Below, one piece after another: positions 6,974 through 10,740 of a stretch of 10,740 bases of DNA. Location: contig JALWJW010000363.1 in assembly GCA_026996935.1 (NCBI GenBank), positions 1 through 10,740 on the forward strand. The letters are read 5' to 3'. Position 1 is the first letter of the stretch, and the number at the start of each line of letters is the position of its first letter. Source of the stretch: Hyphomicrobiales bacterium. Its GTDB lineage: Bacteria > Pseudomonadota > Alphaproteobacteria > Rhizobiales > Aestuariivirgaceae. Position numbers and translations under genes: made by a program. The notes beneath the pieces were generated by a model. That model was not told the DNA's origin. It worked only from the letters and a program-made list of their open reading frames with translations, and ran no database searches.

Positions 6974-8239
6974 TTACCGCGCTCCGCCACGAGCTACTCG
7001 CTCAATTTCCTCGCGGATTAGGCGTTCAACCATGCCAGGCAGGTTTTCATCAAGCCAGCTTCGCAGCATTGGATGCAATAATTCTTTGGTAATATCATCG
7101 ATAGAGCGATAGCCCGTTGAGGCCTGATGCATGATTGTTTGCGCTAAACTGGCAAACATATCTGAGGCTTCTCTGGCACTTTCAGGTGATGTCAGCCCCG
7201 TCTCATGCCCAGACACGGCGGGAGAGACCGTTTTCACTGTTGGTACAGCAGGCACCGCGGCTGGTGATAATGGTTGCTGCACCATTTGCGGCGTTGTTGG
7301 TTGTTCAATGGGTCTTTCTGCTGGCGCTGGCTCGGCATATCGTTGATACATCGGTTCTAAAGGTTGCGGACGATCAGGTTGTTGAATCGGTTCATCATAA
7401 CCATAGCTTGGCCGATATGATGATGGTGGCGGGGCCATAGGCGCGCTGGCGATTGGTGGTGCTGGTGCAGGAGCAACCGGGGGCGCAGAAGGTTCTGGCG
7501 CGCGTTGAATATATGATGGTGTGTGATCCTCATATTGTTGAGGCTCATCATCATAATATGTATCTTCTAATTCGGCCTGCGTTGTTGCATTTTCATCATG
7601 GTGGATTTCTGATCTAAACGATGGTTCAACGGCCGGTTCGTCATGTTTTTGTTGGTCAAACTCATACTCATCAAAATTATCTTCATAAGACTCTGTGCCG
7701 CGTAACTGTGGTTCAGAATCTGGATGGGTCATGGGTTGTTGCACACCTTGTTCAGCAAGGGGTATATCAATACGTGATGTTTCAACACGGGTTGTTTCAG
7801 CAGGCAGTGATTGAGACGACTGAGAAAGTTCTGACTGGGCATCGCCCAGCCCTGCCCGTTCCAGTTTAGCCAAGGCTTCTTCAAGCTTGACATCGCCGCT
7901 TAAAATTCCGGCAAAACCATTTGCAGTGCGCGCTTTATATTCGCTTGCCCCTTTGCGCCCTTGTTTGCCCAACAACGGATCAAGGTCGTGTAACTGCTTC
8001 TTTAGTTTTTGAAAATTATCAGAATGTGTGCGAACAGAGTTTTGCTTTGAATTCGAACCTGAGCGAGATTTCATACTCACCCGCATTTGTCGCATTGAAC
8101 CTGATACGGGCGGTGGTGGTGGTGGCGTTTTCGATTTTGACGGGGCGCGTTTTTTCGCGTTTTCCCCATGAATCGCCTGGCGGATTGATACCAGCATTTC
8201 TTCAACTGTAGGCTGTTCTTGAGTCCCAGACCTGGCCAT
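6974..8239 (-). CDS. popZ: PopZ-type polar organising protein (DUF2497), with a very long disordered linker
   Basis: PopZ self-assembles at cell poles into a ribosome-excluding scaffold that holds chromosome-partition and signalling proteins. The family layout is visible. A short N-terminal helix (10-24, PTVEEMLVSIRQAIHG) binds partners. The C-terminal DUF2497 helices (358-417) contain IDDITKELLHPMLRSWLDEN and MVERLIREEIERVARGG, which drive oligomerisation. Between them are more than 300 residues of low complexity: a basic Ser/Lys/Arg stretch with six prolines at 39-44 (28-75), a short helical patch (76-132), an acidic Asp/Glu/Tyr/Gln block (180-240), and a Pro/Ala/Gln block (245-345). At 421 residues it is much longer than the 177-residue Caulobacter protein, in line with long rhizobial forms. 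The ATG at 8239 has a strong AAGGTGGGA about 7 bases upstream. The neighbours (valS after, tolC before) fit the Rhizobiales order. The symbol rests on architecture and context. Confidence 0.88.
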   Translation of the reverse strand: MARSGTQEQPTVEEMLVSIRQAIHGENAKKRAPSKSKTPPPPPPVSGSMRQMRVSMKSRSGSNSKQNSVRTHSDNFQKLKKQLHDLDPLLGKQGRKGASEYKARTANGFAGILSGDVKLEEALAKLERAGLGDAQSELSQSSQSLPAETTRVETSRIDIPLAEQGVQQPMTHPDSEPQLRGTESYEDNFDEYEFDQQKHDEPAVEPSFRSEIHHDENATTQAELEDTYYDDEPQQYEDHTPSYIQRAPEPSAPPVAPAPAPPIASAPMAPPPSSYRPSYGYDEPIQQPDRPQPLEPMYQRYAEPAPAERPIEQPTTPQMVQQPLSPAAVPAVPTVKTVSPAVSGHETGLTSPESAREASDMFASLAQTIMHQASTGYRSIDDITKELLHPMLRSWLDENLPGMVERLIREEIERVARGGAR

Positions 8240-8418
8240 ATGTAAATCCCACCTTACGCATACTTTAGCGAATCACACAAAATATAGCTTTAAATTTCGC
8301 TGATAAATGGCTGAAAAGCAAATGTATTTTCGCCTCACTGCAGCCAACAAACAATCATATCAACACCTACCCACAGGTTATCGACAAGTTATTTGTATTT
8401 GATCATTTAGCAAAAAAA

Positions 8419-9840
8419 CTACTTGATACTGGTGCCAAACCACTTACCGCGAACAACCGCGCCATTTTCATAGGCGTTATACACAGGCACAGAAAGACGC
8501 AAATAACGGGCAGTCATGCGGCCAATCGCCGATACAAGCTGATAACCGGCAACTATTCTATTGCGAGATGCCTGGGCGCGACTTACCTGCGCATCAACCA
8601 GTTCTTTCTCGGCGTTAAGAATGTCTAAGGTGGTTCGAGACCCAACTTTAGCTTCCTGGCGAATTCCACTAAGCGCCAAAGAACTTGCGCGGATTTGCGC
8701 ATTAATTGAGGCAATTGTCTGACCGGCGGCCAAATAATTATTCCAAGTGCTGACTACAGACTGGCGAACCTGACGTTTGGCATCCAAAACCTGTAAACGA
8801 CGCTGGCTTTCAACTTGCTTTGCCTGGCGAATACGAGAATAAACCGCCCCGCCCTGATAGAGCGGAACCGATAATACACCTTGAACAGTACCTGTGCCAG
8901 AGCGTTTTACCAAAGTCGACGGGTTTTGGCGCAAAGAATATTGCGCTCTAAAACTCAGCGTTGGCAAGAGGTCACCTTTGTTTACTGCAATCGCAGCTTC
9001 AGCAGCCTGACGATTAAAGGCGGCGGCAAGAATTTGTGGTGAGGTTTTGGCGGCAATCGCCAAGGCATAGTTCAGGCTTTTAGGCACTTGGCGAGAACTA
9101 CCTGGATAACGCAAGCGCCCCGGTTTGTGACCGATAACACGAATATATGAAGCGGTGCTTGCAGCTAAATTTGCTCTGGCAACAGCCAAATCCGCCTTGG
9201 CAGCGGACAACCGGGCCCGTGACTGGGCCACATCAGTACGGGTGATTTCACCGACTGAAAACCTTGCGCGCGAAGCTGATAATTGACTGGCAAGAACAGA
9301 TACGTTTTTACGGCGCAAACGAACAATGGTGCGGTCACGAATAACATCCATATATGCAGTTGCAGCGCCAAGAAGAACCTCTTGTTCAACTGACAATAAT
9401 TGTTGATTACCCGCTTTAATAATGGCTTTGGCCTGTTTGGTACCCTCTACCGTTTTAAAGCCATTGAAAATAGGCTGATTAAGGGTGATTGAAAAACCGG
9501 CGGGGTGATTTGTTGATGCGGGAAACCCCTTCGAATCGGTCCATGTGACACCTGCATCGGCATTTGCCGTTACATTTGGCCGCCAACCTGAAAGAACCTG
9601 CGGTAAATTTTCATCGGTCCCGCGCTGACGAGCACGTTCTGCCCGTAAACCAGGGTGGTTCATATAAGCTGACTTTAATGCTGTTGCTAAAGACTCAGCC
9701 TTTACCGGAGAAATATTTATCGCTGCAAAAACTGGCAATAGAACACTGCCCACCAGAAACGATTTTTTAAGCCCTTTTGACAAACGGCAACGGTTAGCTG
9801 CGGTTTTTGCCACATTTTTGATCATTTTTTTAACGCCCAC
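8419..9840 (-). CDS. tolC: TolC-family outer-membrane efflux/secretion channel
   Basis: This is a trimeric outer-membrane channel subunit that works with inner-membrane pumps and periplasmic adaptors for drug efflux or type I secretion. The signal peptide has a long basic n-region and a hydrophobic core at about 28-43, with cleavage after PVKA (residue 48). The first OEP repeat starts SLATALKSAYMNHPGLRAER and continues DENLPQVLSGWRPNV, the standard alphaproteobacterial TolC opening. The second repeat contains PLYQGGAVYSRIRQA and VGSRTTLDILNAEKELVDAQ, the family hallmark. At 473 residues it is a full-length TolC. The start is uncertain: the GTG at 9840 lacks a Shine-Dalgarno. The ATG at 9825 (residue 6) has GTGGG about 10 bases upstream and is perhaps better. 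Expression may be controlled by the palindrome at 9924-9946. No pump or adaptor gene is adjacent, so this is probably a shared, housekeeping channel, comparable to Brucella BepC. Confidence 0.95.
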   Translation of the reverse strand: MGVKKMIKNVAKTAANRCRLSKGLKKSFLVGSVLLPVFAAINISPVKAESLATALKSAYMNHPGLRAERARQRGTDENLPQVLSGWRPNVTANADAGVTWTDSKGFPASTNHPAGFSITLNQPIFNGFKTVEGTKQAKAIIKAGNQQLLSVEQEVLLGAATAYMDVIRDRTIVRLRRKNVSVLASQLSASRARFSVGEITRTDVAQSRARLSAAKADLAVARANLAASTASYIRVIGHKPGRLRYPGSSRQVPKSLNYALAIAAKTSPQILAAAFNRQAAEAAIAVNKGDLLPTLSFRAQYSLRQNPSTLVKRSGTGTVQGVLSVPLYQGGAVYSRIRQAKQVESQRRLQVLDAKRQVRQSVVSTWNNYLAAGQTIASINAQIRASSLALSGIRQEAKVGSRTTLDILNAEKELVDAQVSRAQASRNRIVAGYQLVSAIGRMTARYLRLSVPVYNAYENGAVVRGKWFGTSIK

Positions 9841-9923
9841 TGTTTCATACTTTAGTTTGCATGATTGTATTTATTGGCTAAAACGATCCTTGAAACAGAC
9901 CTGTCCCGCCATTTTTATAAGCT

Positions 9924-9953
9924 ACCTATATCAAACCGATATAGGTCAAGCAA
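9924..9953 (-). promoter_or_regulatory. Candidate tolC promoter with an embedded palindromic operator
   Basis: ACCTATATC (9924-9932) and GATATAGGT (9938-9946) are a perfect 9-bp inverted repeat with a 5-base spacer, typical in size for a dimeric repressor site. On the minus strand a possible promoter overlaps it: TTGCTT (9953-9948), 17 bases, then TATAGG (9930-9925). The palindrome would cover the spacer and part of the -10, so a bound protein would block initiation. The site lies about 84-106 bases upstream of the tolC start. The palindrome is certain; promoter and operator roles are inferred. No regulator gene is in the window. Confidence 0.45.
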
Positions 9954-9974
9954 GAAACAAAAGCCCTCAGGGCT
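9953..9974 (-). terminator. Rho-independent-type terminator after the PCMT-like gene
   Basis: On the minus strand AGCCC (9974-9970), loop TGA, GGGCT (9966-9962) is followed by a T-rich tail, TTTGTTTC (9961-9954). The stem is short (5 bp) but GC-rich. It sits 59 bases past the methyltransferase stop and just before the candidate tolC promoter, so it would separate the two transcripts. A GGCT...AGCC alternative pairing (9971-9983) overlaps it. Confidence 0.55.
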
Positions 9975-10000
9975 AAAAAAGCCTTAACTGTGTAAAGTTT

Positions 10001-10021
10001 ACCACACCTGTTTGGTATGGT
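10001..10021 (-). repeat. Hairpin just after the PCMT-like gene
   Basis: Read on the minus strand, ACCATACC (10021-10014) and GGTGTGGT (10008-10001) can form an 8-bp stem with one U-G wobble and a 5-base loop, 12 bases after the stop codon. It lacks a T-run. It could act with the terminator at 9953-9974 as an RNA 3'-end structure. Confidence 0.35.
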
Positions 10022-10032
10022 TGATCTATAAA

Positions 10033-10686
10033 TTAGAATTGAAAACCGACCTGGGGGCTTTCCAGACCTGTTAATGGCAACGCAGAAGCATCAAACACAC
10101 TGTGGCAAACGACTTGATTGTCCTTTTTGCCGCATATTGTGGCTTTAGCCAGGTATTTATCGCCAATGACAGCAACGAGACGACCGCCCTCTTTAAGCTG
10201 GTCCAGCAATGTTTGAGGGACCTGGCTGACACGGCCATTGAGCACAATCACATCAAATGGTGCTTCAGAAGCGACCCCTTTTGCATGTTCCCCGCAAATA
10301 ATCGCTGCATTGGAGATGCCCATTTCCAGTAATATTTCACCAGCCTGCTCACAAAGCTCGGTATCTTCTTCAACACCAACCACTGATTCGGCCAACTTTG
10401 AGATGACAGCGGTCGAATACCCAGTAGCTGGCCCAACATCCAAAACCAATTCTGTGTCTTTAATTTCTGCCATTTGCAGCAGACGACCCAACACCATAGG
10501 TTCAAGCAAAAACCGATCATTGCCGACGGGCAGATCTTCATCTGCATAGGAAATGGATTTACGCTCGTTGGGAACAAAGCTCTCGCGTTCAATTTCGCCA
10601 AGCGCCTTAATAAGTTTTAGGTCTGTAATGCCATTCGGGCGAATTTGAGACTCGACCATGTTGTATCTGGCTGTAGAAAAATCCAT
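10033..10686 (-). CDS. Protein-L-isoaspartate O-methyltransferase-like SAM-dependent methyltransferase
   Basis: This is a class I SAM methyltransferase of the PCMT family, whose classical members methylate isoaspartyl residues to repair aged proteins. SAM-binding motif I is VLDVGPATGYS (81-91), the acidic ribose contact is in VVGVEED (102-108), and the post-motif stretch is FDVIVLNGR...LLDQLKEGGRLVAVIG (144-175). The N-terminus, DFSTARYNMVESQIRPNGITD, is the usual alphaproteobacterial form. I chose the ATG at 10686 (217 residues) because it matches that start; an upstream in-frame TTG at 10701 would add MDFEK, with GGCGGA ahead of it. Where classical Pcm has a GQTIS-P substrate loop, this protein reads VGNDRFLLEP (54-63), so isoaspartyl repair activity is not assured. 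I therefore give no gene symbol. It lies upstream of tolC, an order I recall from Rhizobiales, and the gap contains a terminator. Confidence 0.88.
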   Translation of the reverse strand: MDFSTARYNMVESQIRPNGITDLKLIKALGEIERESFVPNERKSISYADEDLPVGNDRFLLEPMVLGRLLQMAEIKDTELVLDVGPATGYSTAVISKLAESVVGVEEDTELCEQAGEILLEMGISNAAIICGEHAKGVASEAPFDVIVLNGRVSQVPQTLLDQLKEGGRLVAVIGDKYLAKATICGKKDNQVVCHSVFDASALPLTGLESPQVGFQF

Positions 10687-10740
10687 TTTCTCAAAATCCA
10701 ATTAAATATCCGCCCACAAATCATCTAAGATCAATAAACT

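Noticed and set aside
8270..8274. GANTC (GAATC) site close upstream of popZ, a possible CcrM methylation/GcrA control site.
   Set aside because: A single GANTC is expected about every 256 bases by chance, so one copy is no evidence of cell-cycle control.
8367..8386. DnaA-box-like sequences (CTACCCACA at 8367-8375 and TTATCGACA at 8378-8386) upstream of popZ, suggestive of an origin or DnaA-regulated promoter.
   Set aside because: Each has one or two mismatches at important positions of TTATCCACA, there is no AT-rich unwinding element or dnaA/hemE/parAB context, and two weak boxes in a 180-base gap are not convincing.
8400..8450. T7 run directly after the tolC stop codon (minus strand) as a Rho-independent terminator.
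   Set aside because: Only a 4-bp TGGT/ACCA stem is available and it lies 11 bases away from the T-run, too weak to call.

Overview
The window looks like core chromosome of an alphaproteobacterium, most likely of the Hyphomicrobiales (Rhizobiales) type, with moderately low GC by eye. Three things point there: a GatCAB-type gatB with an alphaproteobacterial N-terminus, a PopZ/DUF2497 polar organiser, and the order pcm-like / tolC / popZ / valS, which I recall as conserved in that order of bacteria. I see no insertion sequence, prophage, CRISPR array, tRNA, rRNA or recognisable defence system, and no frameshifted gene.

Layout, left to right. Positions 1-3501 hold four genes, all on the minus strand and read right to left: gatB (glutaminyl/asparaginyl-tRNA formation), two GNAT acetyltransferases tightly coupled to it, and a membrane-anchored endonuclease/exonuclease/phosphatase-family protein cut by the left window edge. 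A 214-base divergent region (3502-3715) carries interlocking inverted repeats. It separates gatB from the only plus-strand gene, a 65-residue secreted peptide (3716-3913). A strong hairpin (3957-3979) lies where that small gene converges with valS. Positions 3997-10686 hold, again on the minus strand, valS, popZ, a TolC-family outer-membrane factor and a PCMT-like methyltransferase. They are separated by gaps of about 150-240 bases, so several promoters are likely rather than one tight operon.

The genes cover translation fidelity (GatB, ValS), cell-pole organisation (PopZ), the envelope and export (TolC), and possible protein repair or modification (PCMT-like, GNATs). Apart from this recurring neighbourhood, nothing in the sequence ties them into one pathway.

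The points most worth a second look are: the mutually exclusive hairpins upstream of gatB; a perfect 9-bp palindrome sitting in a candidate tolC promoter; the small two-cysteine, Trp/Tyr-rich secreted peptide; the very long, charge-segregated PopZ linker; and the PCMT-like protein, which lacks the usual substrate-loop motif. I do not see convincing evidence of a wholly new multi-gene system.
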